Shown in pieces: positions 1-6,841 of a stretch of 13,852 bases of DNA. A model generated the notes under the pieces. The model was given only the letters and a program-made list of their open reading frames with translations. It was not told the origin of the DNA and ran no database searches. The DNA is taken from NCBI GenBank assembly GCA_002171035.2, contig NHHO02000027.1, positions 1 through 13,852 on the forward strand. Direction: 5' to 3'. Every line of letters starts with the position of its first letter. Position 1 is the stretch's first letter. The stretch is from Candidatus Pelagibacter sp. TMED165. GTDB lineage: Bacteria; Pseudomonadota; Alphaproteobacteria; Pelagibacterales; Pelagibacteraceae. Both the position numbers and the translations under genes were made by a program.

Positions 1-41
1 TAAAAGAGCTTGGAATTAAAATAGATTCAAAAAAGAATTAA
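1..41 (+). CDS. 3' end of an unidentified gene (partial)
   Basis: Only one rightward frame stays open from the left edge. Read from base 3 it gives [12 protein letters not shown] followed by TAA at 39-41; the other two rightward frames have stops at 1-3 and 17-19. A Lys-rich hydrophilic tail is a typical C-terminus for this genome. The stop overlaps the stop of the leftward NrdJ-like gene in a shared TTAA, which is the same arrangement as at two other convergent pairs in this window and supports a real gene end. Twelve residues are too few to name a family. Confidence 0.45.
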   Translation, partial: KELGIKIDSKKN

Positions 42-865
42 CTCTTAGACTTTAAATTTATTCTAATATCACTTAAATCAACAAGATTTTCTTCGTAGTT
101 ACTTCTTACAAATCCTTTGGATGTAATATTTTTTACAATTCTTAAGAATTTATCATCTTCAAGAGCGCTATCCTTATTATCAGCTCTTGAAATCGATGGG
201 GTATGAGCTAATTCCTCTTTTCCCAAATAGGAAATAGCTAGTTCTCTAAATACGTAATCCAGGATAGATGTTGCACTTAAAATTCTGTCATTTCCCTCTA
301 TTTTACCAGAAGGTTCAAATTTAGTATCAATAAATGCATCAACAAACTCGTCTAATGGAACCCCATACTGAAGACCTAGAGATATAGCAATTGCAAAATT
401 GTTCATTAAAGCTTTTACTAATTCACCCTCTTTATTTGTGTCTATAAATATTTCCCCTATTCTACCATCATCGTATTCTCCAGTATGAAGATAAATTTTA
501 TGCTCACCAATTGAGGATTTTTGAATATAACCTTTTCGTCTATCTGGCATTTTATGTCTTTGCCCTTGGTGATTTAAGCTTTTATTTTTGACACCTTTTG
601 AGATGATATTTTTATTATCCTTTGCGACAACATTTTCACCTAATTTTTGTAAGACAGGCTCTATTTTTTGATCTTTATTTAAAGTTTTTCCACTTTTTTC
701 ACCAAGTGTCTTTGTTTTCCTGTTATTAAGTTTTACCTCAATTAATTCAACTTCACCATCATTACGTTCATCTACTTTAGCAAGCTCCTTTTCGTCAAGA
801 TTTTCCAGTTTATGGACTGTTTTGAATGTGCAAGTATAATATGTCTCTACTAAAAATTTTTTCAT
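38..865 (-). CDS. Orphan NrdJ C-terminal (TSCPD-like) domain protein
   Basis: The 275-residue product has three parts. Residues 1 to about 55 form a small charged segment I do not recognise (begins [16 protein letters not shown]). Residues 56-103 are a Lys/Asn-rich linker. Residues about 104-220 closely resemble the C-terminal region of alphaproteobacterial adenosylcobalamin-dependent ribonucleotide reductase Nrd[57 protein letters not shown] and [16 protein letters not shown]. Full NrdJ proteins of this group exceed 1,000 residues. Here the catalytic barrel is absent, and the protein has one cysteine (C12), so neither the active-site cysteines nor the usual Cys-rich tail is present. It therefore cannot reduce ribonucleotides alone. 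A regulatory or nucleotide-related role is possible but unproven. The ATG at 863-865 faces the divergent promoter region, and no coding upstream of it suggests a broken larger gene. Databases may mislabel it as ribonucleotide reductase. Confidence 0.85.
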   Translation of the reverse strand: MKKFLVETYYTCTFKTVHKLENLDEKELAKVDERNDGEVELIEVKLNNRKTKTLGEKSGKTLNKDQKIEPVLQKLGENVVAKDNKNIISKGVKNKSLNHQGQRHKMPDRRKGYIQKSSIGEHKIYLHTGEYDDGRIGEIFIDTNKEGELVKALMNNFAIAISLGLQYGVPLDEFVDAFIDTKFEPSGKIEGNDRILSATSILDYVFRELAISYLGKEELAHTPSISRADNKDSALEDDKFLRIVKNITSKGFVRSNYEENLVDLSDIRINLKSKS

Positions 866-959
866 AAATATTTTGGAATCTAATGAATTAGATATATATT
901 ATTCTAATTAAGTGTCTATAATATTATAATGCACTTATTAAGTGTGTGGATTTAAATAT
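866..959. promoter_or_regulatory. Divergent promoter region, NrdJ-like gene / NDUFA12 gene
   Basis: These 94 bases separate two outward-facing genes. Two perfect TATAAT hexamers on the + strand lie at 917-922 and 925-930. The overlapping ATTATA at 923-928 reads TATAAT on the - strand, so both genes could be served from the same spot. No good -35 hexamer is visible. Downstream lies a 13-base palindrome (932-944), and the octamer TTAAGTGT occurs at both 908-915 and 938-945, exactly 30 bases apart. In such A+T-rich DNA, TATAAT-like words are common, so promoter positions are tentative. Confidence 0.4.
932..944. promoter_or_regulatory. Operator-like palindrome CACTTATTAAGTG
   Basis: This is a perfect inverted repeat: CACTTA and TAAGTG around a single central T. 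The half-site TTAAGTG occurs again at 908-914, giving the 30-base-spaced pair noted above. The palindrome sits just downstream of the candidate -10 sequences and upstream of the NDUFA12 start, where a repressor site or short 5'-leader hairpin would act. No regulator is recognised, and a chance match is possible. Confidence 0.3.
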
Positions 960-1307
960 ATGATCAACCTAATTTTTACTTGGTGGAACAGACAAACATT
1001 TGGAACATTTCTCAAAACAATTTTTTTGGGAAGATTAGTAGGCAAAGATAAATATGGCAATAAGTATTACCAAAGTAAAAAAAACGAAAGATGGGTCATT
1101 TACTCAAAAACTATTGAGGCAACTAAAATTACTTCTGACTGGTACTTATGGATGCATCATACTATCGACAAAATTCCAAGCGAAAATGATAAGAAATATG
1201 ATTGGCAGAAAGAACACTCAGAAAATTTAACAGGAACAAAAAATTCTTACAAACCAAGAAAAATATTAAAAAAGATAGATAATAAAAAGTATGAAAGCTG
1301 GAATTAA
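960..1307 (+). CDS. NADH:ubiquinone oxidoreductase NDUFA12-family subunit
   Basis: This is the bacterial counterpart of the mitochondrial complex I accessory subunit NDUFA12 (B17.2), known from alphaproteobacterial complex I. It binds the peripheral arm on the cytoplasmic side and has no catalytic residues. Family hallmarks are visible: GTFLKTIFLGRLVGKDKYGNKYY, ERWVIY, the WYLWMHHT segment at about residues 61-68, DWQKEHSENLTGT at about 81-93, and a YESW end. I chose the ATG at 960 (115 residues) over an in-frame GTG at 942: it has a GGA at 948-950 at suitable spacing, and the family normally starts just before the conserved GTF segment. The last 17 bases overlap the DUF2155 gene, implying coupled translation. 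Paralogues such as the assembly factor NDUFAF2 look similar, but the gene neighbourhood favours the subunit. Confidence 0.85.
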   Translation: MINLIFTWWNRQTFGTFLKTIFLGRLVGKDKYGNKYYQSKKNERWVIYSKTIEATKITSDWYLWMHHTIDKIPSENDKKYDWQKEHSENLTGTKNSYKPRKILKKIDNKKYESWN

Positions 1308-1797
1308 ATTTTGTCTTATAATTTACTTAACATTTTTATCAGTAAATATACTAGCAAATGAAAAGATAACTACCTCACCATTAATAAATTTACAAGATTT
1401 AAAACCAAGCTTTGAAGAACCTGAAAACAATAATTTAAATAATGAGATTGAGAAAGTGCAGCTAAAAGAAAAAATTAAAACACAACCTTCTTCAAATTTC
1501 AGTGCAATAAAATTGATGGGCTTAGATAAGATTACAGCAAAAACTTCAGAAATAAAAATTAAAATTGGTGAGACAAAAACATTTGGATTGCTTGAAATAA
1601 AAGCTTTAAAGTGTGGGATTTCTCAAAATAAGAATATTAAAGATCAAGTAGCGTATATCCAAATAAAAGATATTTCAGAAAATCAAAATGAAAAAATTTT
1701 TATATTTAATGGTTGGACGTTTGCGTCTAATCCATCACTAACTCCAATAGATCATGCTGTATATGATATATGGTTAGTAAGTTGTGAGAGTGTTTAA
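1291..1797 (+). CDS. DUF2155 domain periplasmic protein
   Basis: A 168-residue predicted exported protein. Residues 1 to about 22 form a signal peptide: a Lys start, a hydrophobic core (FCLIIYLTFLSVNI) and a likely cut after LA. Residues 23-74 are a low-complexity hydrophilic linker. Residues about 75-166 match DUF2155: LDKITAKT, KIGETKTFGLLEIKALKC, a YIQI strand, FNGWTFASNPSL and HAVYDIWLVSC. Two cysteines in the mature part (C108, C165) sit at the positions usual for the family and could form a periplasmic disulfide. The function of DUF2155 is unknown. It habitually neighbours the NDUFA12-family gene in Alphaproteobacteria, and here the two reading frames overlap by 17 bases. The stop shares TTAA with the stop of accC. 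Confidence 0.85.
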   Translation: MKAGIKFCLIIYLTFLSVNILANEKITTSPLINLQDLKPSFEEPENNNLNNEIEKVQLKEKIKTQPSSNFSAIKLMGLDKITAKTSEIKIKIGETKTFGLLEIKALKCGISQNKNIKDQVAYIQIKDISENQNEKIFIFNGWTFASNPSLTPIDHAVYDIWLVSCESV

Positions 1798-3131
1798 TAA
1801 AACTTTTCTTTTTCTAACCAGTTTGTATCAAAATTTGATTCTTGAAATTTTTCGTGATTTAGTATTTTTTTATGTAAATCAATAGTTGTAGTTATTCCCT
1901 CTAGAACAAATTCATCTAGAGATCTCAACGTTCTTTGTATCGCTTCTTTTCTATTTCGTCCCTTACAAATTACTTTTGCTATTAAACTGTCATAATAAGG
2001 GGTTATTTTACATCCTTGAAATATAGATCCATCAACTCGTGTTCTGAATCCAGATGGTTGATGACAAACAGATATAGTGCCAGGACTAGGTTGAAAATTT
2101 AGAGCAGGATTTTCTGCATTAATTCTACATTCTATTGAATGTCCTCTTGGATTTATATCGCTTTGTTTAAGCGCAGTGTCTCCCGAATAAGCAATCCATA
2201 ATTGCTCTTTGACAATATCTATGCCTGTTTGCACTTCAGTAACAGGATGCTCTACTTGAACCCTAGTATTCATTTCTAAAAAATAAAATTTTCCATTTTC
2301 GTAAATAAATTCAACAGTTCCTGCTCCTTCATAATTAATTCCTTCAACCATTTTGACTGTTTTTATTAATAGTTCAGATCTTTGCTCGTCAGTTAAAACT
2401 GGACTAGGTGTTTCCTCAATAAGCTTTTGATGTCTTCTTTGAACTGAGCAGTCTCTTTCACCTAAATGTACAGTTCTATTTTTACCTGACATAATTTGAA
2501 CTTCTATATGTCTTGGATTCATAAAATATTTTTCAATGTATAGCTCATCATTTCCAAAATATTTTTTTGCTTCATTTTTTGCAGTTTGAAATAAATTTTC
2601 TAAATTTTTCTCTTCAGTTACAATCTTCATACCTTTACCGCCTCCACCTCCTGCAGCTTTAATTAAAATGGGGTAACCAATATTTTTGCAAATTTTCTTT
2701 GCTTCATTTATTGATTTAACTGCGCCTTCAGAACCCTCAATTATAGGTAAACCATTTTCTTTAGCTATTTTTTTTGCTTGAATTTTGTCTCCCATTTTAG
2801 AAATTAAATCAGGACTAGGCCCAATAAATTTTATCCCATGTTTACCTACTACTTCTGCAAATCTAGCATTCTCAGATAGAAAACCATATCCAGGATGGAT
2901 AGCCTCTGCTCCAGTAAGGTCGACCGCTGACATCAGTGACGAAATATTTAAATAACTATTTTGCGGTTGATGAGAGCCAATGCAAACACTTTCATCCGCT
3001 AATCTTACATGCATAGACTCAGAGTCAACATCAGAGTGGACAGCAACAGTCCCTATACCCCACTCTTTGCAAGCTCGGATAACTCTTACAGCTATCTCTC
3101 CTCTATTAGCTATCAAAACTTTTTTAAACAT
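1794..3131 (-). CDS. accC: Acetyl-CoA carboxylase, biotin carboxylase subunit
   Basis: The enzyme carboxylates biotin on AccB using ATP and bicarbonate, the first half-reaction of acetyl-CoA carboxylase in fatty-acid synthesis (cytoplasm). Its 445 residues match the family length (about 449 in E. coli). Visible are the N-terminal fold (ANRGEIAVRVIRA), HPGYGFLSEN at 79-88, ATP-grasp lysines K116 and K158, the glycine-rich lid GGGGGKG at 161-167, H208, RRHQK at 232-236, metal/ATP-binding E274 and E286, and the catalytic FLEMNTRVQVEHPVTE stretch at 284-299. All key residues are present. It is the last gene of aroQ-accB-accC, starting 2 bases after accB. Its end converges with DUF2155 over a shared TTAA, so no intergenic terminator can follow. 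In many alphaproteobacteria aat follows accC; it does not here. Confidence 0.97.
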   Translation of the reverse strand: MFKKVLIANRGEIAVRVIRACKEWGIGTVAVHSDVDSESMHVRLADESVCIGSHQPQNSYLNISSLMSAVDLTGAEAIHPGYGFLSENARFAEVVGKHGIKFIGPSPDLISKMGDKIQAKKIAKENGLPIIEGSEGAVKSINEAKKICKNIGYPILIKAAGGGGGKGMKIVTEEKNLENLFQTAKNEAKKYFGNDELYIEKYFMNPRHIEVQIMSGKNRTVHLGERDCSVQRRHQKLIEETPSPVLTDEQRSELLIKTVKMVEGINYEGAGTVEFIYENGKFYFLEMNTRVQVEHPVTEVQTGIDIVKEQLWIAYSGDTALKQSDINPRGHSIECRINAENPALNFQPSPGTISVCHQPSGFRTRVDGSIFQGCKITPYYDSLIAKVICKGRNRKEAIQRTLRSLDEFVLEGITTTIDLHKKILNHEKFQESNFDTNWLEKEKFY

Positions 3132-3133
3132 CT

Positions 3134-3562
3134 TTAATTTAAAAGAACTAATGTCTGGCCGAATTCAACAGGCTGACCATCATTGACTAAAATCTTTTTT
3201 ACAACTCCATCACCAGTAGAAGGAACATGGTTCATAGTTTTCATTGCTTCAACAATCATAATTGTTTGTCCTTTTTTTACCTTGTCTCCAACTTCAATAA
3301 ATTTTTTTGCTCCTGGCTGTGGAGCTAAATAAGCGGTTCCTATAATTGGCGATTTAACTCGAATACCATCTTCATCTCCAGCATTACTTAAAACAGATTT
3401 GTTCGGAGATACTATGGAAGTAGTCTTACCTTGATCAGATACATTCTTAATTGATTTTGAAACTTTAACTTTACGATCACCTTCTTGATATTCTAACTCA
3501 GTTAAATTAAATTCTTTTAAGTAATCAACAAGTTCTTTAATAATTTTTTTATCTACTTTCAT
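3134..3562 (-). CDS. accB: Biotin carboxyl carrier protein of acetyl-CoA carboxylase
   Basis: This 142-residue protein carries the biotin that shuttles CO2 between biotin carboxylase and carboxyltransferase. Residues 1 to about 35 are the N-terminal helical segment (KIIKELVDYLKEFNLTELEY). Residues 36-66 form a flexible linker, here Ser/Asn/Asp-containing rather than Pro/Ala-rich. Residues 68-142 form the biotinyl domain, with SPIIGTAYLAPQPGAKKF (the thumb-containing region of AccB-type carriers) and the EAMKTMN biotinylation site, modified lysine K108. The start ATG lies inside the 3' end of aroQ (14-base overlap), and accC begins 2 bases after the stop, so the three genes are almost certainly one translationally coupled operon. 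Confidence 0.96.
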   Translation of the reverse strand: MKVDKKIIKELVDYLKEFNLTELEYQEGDRKVKVSKSIKNVSDQGKTTSIVSPNKSVLSNAGDEDGIRVKSPIIGTAYLAPQPGAKKFIEVGDKVKKGQTIMIVEAMKTMNHVPSTGDGVVKKILVNDGQPVEFGQTLVLLN

Positions 3563-3998
3563 TTTTAATTATATTTTTTATTGCATCTAAAGATACTACA
3601 TAACCTTGAGTTCCTAAACCACAAATTATAGCATTCGCAATTTTACTAATTAAGGATTTATGCCTAAAATCTTCCCTATTGTAAATATTAGTTATATGCA
3701 ATTCAATAATAGGAATATTCAATATTTTCAAAGCATCATGTATTGCTACAGAAGTATGTGTATATCCTCCAGCATTAATAATTAAGCCTTCAAATTTTTT
3801 TCTGGCCTCTTGAATTTTATCAACAATTTCACCTTCAATATTTGACTGAAAGAAAGAAACCTCTAGTTCATTTATTTTAGCAAACTTAGTACATTCTACT
3901 TCAATATCTTTGAGAGTAAAACTACCATATTTTTCTTTTTCTCTTTCTCCTAAAAGGTTGAGATTTGGTCCATTTATAATTATAATTTTACTTCTCAT
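3549..3998 (-). CDS. aroQ: 3-dehydroquinate dehydratase, type II
   Basis: It dehydrates 3-dehydroquinate to 3-dehydroshikimate in the shikimate pathway to aromatic amino acids. The 149 residues are full length for the dodecameric type II enzyme. Motifs in order: IIINGPNLNLLGERE (7-21) with R19, catalytic Y24 in the KYG lid, FFQSNIEGEIVDKI (49-62), INAGGYTHTSVAIHDAL (74-90) with N75 and H81, and ELHITNIYNREDFRHKS (99-115) with catalytic base H101 and R112. All catalytic positions are intact. It heads the aroQ-accB-accC operon. It is separated by 33 bases from divergent thiS, so its promoter must lie in that short gap or overlap the thiS start. Confidence 0.96.
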   Translation of the reverse strand: MRSKIIIINGPNLNLLGEREKEKYGSFTLKDIEVECTKFAKINELEVSFFQSNIEGEIVDKIQEARKKFEGLIINAGGYTHTSVAIHDALKILNIPIIELHITNIYNREDFRHKSLISKIANAIICGLGTQGYVVSLDAIKNIIKNESR

Positions 3999-4031
3999 AT
4001 TTTGGATATAAAATAATTAATTAACTCAATT
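3999..4031. promoter_or_regulatory. Short divergent promoter region aroQ / thiS
   Basis: Thirty-three A+T-rich bases separate the aroQ and thiS start codons. They contain GGATATAAAAT (4004-4014) and the palindrome TTAATTAA (4017-4024). There is no recognisable Shine-Dalgarno for thiS and no space for a TPP riboswitch, so thiSG appears not to carry the usual thiamine aptamer in its leader. Promoter elements for both genes must overlap or lie within the coding ends; I cannot define them. Confidence 0.3.
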
Positions 4032-4235
4032 ATGGCAAAAATACAATTAAATGGAAAAAAAAGGACAATTAAAGATGAAATGAGGCTTTTTGAGTTAATA
4101 AACAAATTAAAACTTAATAATAAAAAAATTGCAGTTGAGTTGAATGGTAAAATTATATCTAAATCAATATATAAAAAACTTATTTTGAGAGACAAAGACA
4201 ATATTGAAATCGTTCACTTTATTGGTGGAGGTTAA
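4032..4235 (+). CDS. thiS: Sulfur carrier protein ThiS
   Basis: A 67-residue ubiquitin-fold protein that carries sulfur as a C-terminal thiocarboxylate for thiamine thiazole formation by ThiG. The sequence fits: IQLNGKKRTI start, a leucine-containing middle helix (LFELINKLKLNNKKIAVELNGKII), an IEIVHFIGGG end and the obligatory terminal Gly-Gly, here Gly-Gly-Gly. The length matches the family (about 66 residues). The codons of the Gly tail (GGT GGA GGT) double as the thiG ribosome binding site, and thiG starts 3 bases after the stop. There is no clear Shine-Dalgarno in front of its own ATG. The activating enzyme (ThiF) and other thiamine genes are not in this window. Confidence 0.93.
   Translation: MAKIQLNGKKRTIKDEMRLFELINKLKLNNKKIAVELNGKIISKSIYKKLILRDKDNIEIVHFIGGG
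4227..4231 (+). promoter_or_regulatory. Ribosome binding site of thiG within thiS codons
   Basis: GGAGG lies 7 bases before the thiG ATG at 4239 and is the strongest Shine-Dalgarno I found in this window. It is formed by the codons for the terminal glycines of ThiS (ATT GGT GGA GGT TAA GAG ATG), so it is fixed by a protein feature essential for ThiS function and couples translation of the two partners. Confidence 0.75.
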
Positions 4236-4238
4236 GAG

Positions 4239-5009
4239 ATGACAGATTACTTTAAATTAAATAAAAAAAAATTTAAGTCTAGACTTATAGTAGGAACTGG
4301 AAAATATAAGAGTTTAAAAGAAACTGCAGTTGCAGTAAAAGCCTCCGGGGCTGAAATAGTGACAGTTGCGGTCAGGAGAGTAAATATCTTAGATAAAAAA
4401 AAACCAATGTTAATGGATTATATAGACCCAAAAAAAATAACTTATCTTCCAAATACAGCAGGTTGTTTTAATTCTTATGAGGCCTTAAGGACTTTGAGAC
4501 TTGCTAGAGAGATGGGAGGATGGAAATTAGTAAAGTTAGAAGTTCTTGGAGATAAAAAAACATTATATCCAAACATGATAGAAACTTTGAAATCAACTAA
4601 AATACTTGTGAAAGAAGGTTTTAAAGTTATGGTATATTGTACTGATGACCCGATCCAAACAAAAATGTTAGAGGATTTTGGCGCTACAGCTGTAATGCCC
4701 TTAGCTTCTCCAATAGGTTCAGGACTAGGAATTCAAAATAAAATTAATATATCTTTAATTATTAAAAATTCAAAAATACCAGTTATTATTGATGCTGGAA
4801 TAGGAACAGCTTCTGACGCTACCATGGCTATGGAGATGGGTTGCGATGCAGTGTTAATAAATAGCGCTATAGCTAAAGCAAAAAAACCAATTTTGATGGC
4901 AAAAGCTTTTAAATCTGCTGTAATCTCTGGAAGAGAATCTTTTCTAGCAGGGCGAATGAAAAAAAATTATTTGGCTATTCCCTCTTCTCCAACTGAAGGA
5001 TTAATTTAA
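4239..5009 (+). CDS. thiG: Thiazole synthase ThiG
   Basis: It condenses 1-deoxy-xylulose 5-phosphate, dehydroglycine and ThiS thiocarboxylate into the thiamine thiazole phosphate. The 256 residues are full length for this TIM-barrel enzyme. Visible: [11 protein letters not shown] (15-25), AVRRVNI (44-50), the [15 protein letters not shown] stretch (98-112) with Schiff-base lysine K99 and E101, [14 protein letters not shown] (152-165), [18 protein letters not shown] (184-201) and [17 protein letters not shown] (205-221) lining the phosphate site. It is cotranscribed with thiS. Its stop shares TTAA with the stop of rne. A T-rich stretch follows the stop (from 5010), but no convincing hairpin precedes it. 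Confidence 0.97.
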   Translation: MTDYFKLNKKKFKSRLIVGTGKYKSLKETAVAVKASGAEIVTVAVRRVNILDKKKPMLMDYIDPKKITYLPNTAGCFNSYEALRTLRLAREMGGWKLVKLEVLGDKKTLYPNMIETLKSTKILVKEGFKVMVYCTDDPIQTKMLEDFGATAVMPLASPIGSGLGIQNKINISLIIKNSKIPVIIDAGIGTASDATMAMEMGCDAVLINSAIAKAKKPILMAKAFKSAVISGRESFLAGRMKKNYLAIPSSPTEGLI

Positions 5010-6841
5010 CTTGCTTTTTTTCTTCTTACCCAAAGTGTTTTTGAAGATTTTAATTTTTTTGGGTTAAATTTTGCTTTTCCTTTTTTTAAAACTTTTCTTT
5101 CACTGGCTTGGTTTAATTCTGATTTTTTTTTAATATCTATATTGATTTTATCTAAAATAATTTTATTCACATTTTCTACAACTTTAATAATTTTTTTTGA
5201 TTTATTTCTCAGTTCTATTTTATATTCTGGTATAATAAAATTCTCTCCTGAAAATATTTCTATATCAAACGAATATTTTTTCTTAAAATAATCAATTTCT
5301 TTTGAAAAAATAGAATTTAAGTAACTGCTTACTTTTTCAGGCACATATGCATGAATAGATTTTGTTTTACTATCAAATGCTAGCATTTCAATTTTTTTAA
5401 TAACTTTTTGAGAAAAAGACTCTATTGACAAATTTGTTTCCCATTTTATAGAACCCTCCCTTAATCTCTGTCTTGTCATTTCTAATAATCCGAAATTACT
5501 TATCCGACCTACTTGAATTCTAGCCCTATCTTTTCTTATGCTATCTCTCATCTTTTTTTCAACTGTTCTCCTGTTATAAAAGTTTACCATGTCTATAAAA
5601 TCCACTACAATTAAACCTGATAGATCTCTTAATTTTACTTGCCTAGCAATCTCCTCCGCAGCTTCTAAATTTGTATTTAAAGCGGTTTTTTCAATATTAA
5701 TTTGTTTTGTAGATTGTCCAGAGTTTATATCTATGGCAACTAAAGCCTCAGTTGGATTTATTACAATATATCCGCCAGACTTAAGCTTTACCGTTGGTTC
5801 AAAAATATTGTTTAATTCTTTTTCTATTTTAGCATCATGGAATAGTGGTATTTTTCCTCTATACTTTTTTACAAATTTTACATTTTTTGGCATTAATTCT
5901 TTCATAAATTTTTTTGCTTTTTGATAACCCTCATTACCATCAACATAAATATTCTTTGTATCGTTATCATAAATATCTCGTAGTGCTCTTTTGATAATAT
6001 CTCCTTCTTCATAAATAAGAGAGGGCGCATTAGAATCTAATGCTTTGTCTCTTATAATTTCCCATGTTTTTAATGTAGACTGAAAATCTTTCTCTATCTC
6101 ATTCTTTGTTTTATTTGCTCCGGCGGTTCTTACAATTACACCCATGCTATTGGGTATCTCTATTTCGTTTAAAATCTTTCTAATTTTTTGTCTGTCCATT
6201 GAGTTATGAATTTTTCTTGAAATCCCACCACCCTTGGCAGTATTTGGCATCAACACCATATATTTTCCTGCTAAAGAAATAAAAGTTGTTAGTGCTGCAC
6301 CTTTTTGACCTCGTTCTTCCTTTAGCACTTGAATCAGTACTACTTGACCTGGTTTAACAACTTCTTGAATTTTATATCTTTTTAGACCGTAGGTATTTTT
6401 AAGTTTCTCCCTATAATCTTTTTTATTTTTATCTTCTGCATTATTTGTATTTTTTTGAATATCGTTCTCTTCAATAGTGTTTCTATTTTCTTTTTCAGAA
6501 TTTTCATTTTGATTATTTATTTCTTCTAAATTTGTATTCTTTAAATCTTCTCTTATTTTTTCTTCTGCATCTTTAAGCTTTTCTTTATCTTCGTAAGGTA
6601 TTTGATAGTAATCGGATTGAACGTCATTAAAAGCTAAAAAACCATGTTTTTGTCTTCCGAAATTAACAAATGCTGCCTGAAGTGACGGCTCAACTCTGCT
6701 AACTGTTCCGAGATATATATTGTTTTTAAAGTTTATCTTATTTTTGTCTTCTAACTCATACTCTTCAATAGAAGAGTTTGTTTTGAGAACGATTCGTGTT
6801 TCATCTGGATGCGAAGCATCGATATATAAATTTTTTTCCAT
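5006..6841 (-). CDS. rne: Ribonuclease E/G family endoribonuclease
   Basis: The main endoribonuclease for mRNA decay and RNA processing. The S1 RNA-binding region occupies about residues 36-200, split by an acidic Asn/Glu/Lys-rich insertion (about 85-145) of the kind seen in alphaproteobacterial RNase E. The 5'-sensor region follows (GGISRKI at 205-211, GVIVRTAG at 234-241). The DNase I-like catalytic domain carries metal-binding D371 (VAIDINSGQ) and D414 (IVVDFIDM), spaced 43 residues apart as in E. coli D303/D346, and [22 protein letters not shown] follows. The CPxCxG Zn-link expected next is absent, and the protein has no cysteine at all. At 611 residues it lacks a long degradosome scaffold and ends in a short basic tail. 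AGGA (reading - strand, 6853-6856) lies 11 bases before the ATG. Confidence 0.95.
   Translation of the reverse strand: MEKNLYIDASHPDETRIVLKTNSSIEEYELEDKNKINFKNNIYLGTVSRVEPSLQAAFVNFGRQKHGFLAFNDVQSDYYQIPYEDKEKLKDAEEKIREDLKNTNLEEINNQNENSEKENRNTIEENDIQKNTNNAEDKNKKDYREKLKNTYGLKRYKIQEVVKPGQVVLIQVLKEERGQKGAALTTFISLAGKYMVLMPNTAKGGGISRKIHNSMDRQKIRKILNEIEIPNSMGVIVRTAGANKTKNEIEKDFQSTLKTWEIIRDKALDSNAPSLIYEEGDIIKRALRDIYDNDTKNIYVDGNEGYQKAKKFMKELMPKNVKFVKKYRGKIPLFHDAKIEKELNNIFEPTVKLKSGGYIVINPTEALVAIDINSGQSTKQINIEKTALNTNLEAAEEIARQVKLRDLSGLIVVDFIDMVNFYNRRTVEKKMRDSIRKDRARIQVGRISNFGLLEMTRQRLREGSIKWETNLSIESFSQKVIKKIEMLAFDSKTKSIHAYVPEKVSSYLNSIFSKEIDYFKKKYSFDIEIFSGENFIIPEYKIELRNKSKKIIKVVENVNKIILDKINIDIKKKSELNQASERKVLKKGKAKFNPKKLKSSKTLWVRRKKAS

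Noticed and set aside
868..880. Shared word TATTTTGGA near starts of leftward genes (868-880, 3998-4006, and AATTTTGGA near 6914)
   Set aside because: Three short A+T-rich matches at different distances from the starts are expected by chance in this composition; no further conserved flanks are visible.
942..959. GTG at 942 as start of the NDUFA12-family gene
   Set aside because: It adds six unconserved residues; the ATG at 960 has an upstream GGA and fits the family's N-terminus better.
2980..3186. Small rightward ORF opposite accC
   Set aside because: It lies antisense to strongly conserved biotin carboxylase sequence, has no ribosome site or family resemblance, and is a shadow frame. The same applies to the other ORFs opposite aroQ/thiS, rne, mrcA, prfB and the AsmA-like gene.
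4984..5025. Possible Rho-independent terminator after thiG
   Set aside because: A T-run follows the stop, but the only upstream stem (TCTTC/GAAGG) is about five pairs with a wobble and is separated from the T-run by the stop region, so it is too weak to call.
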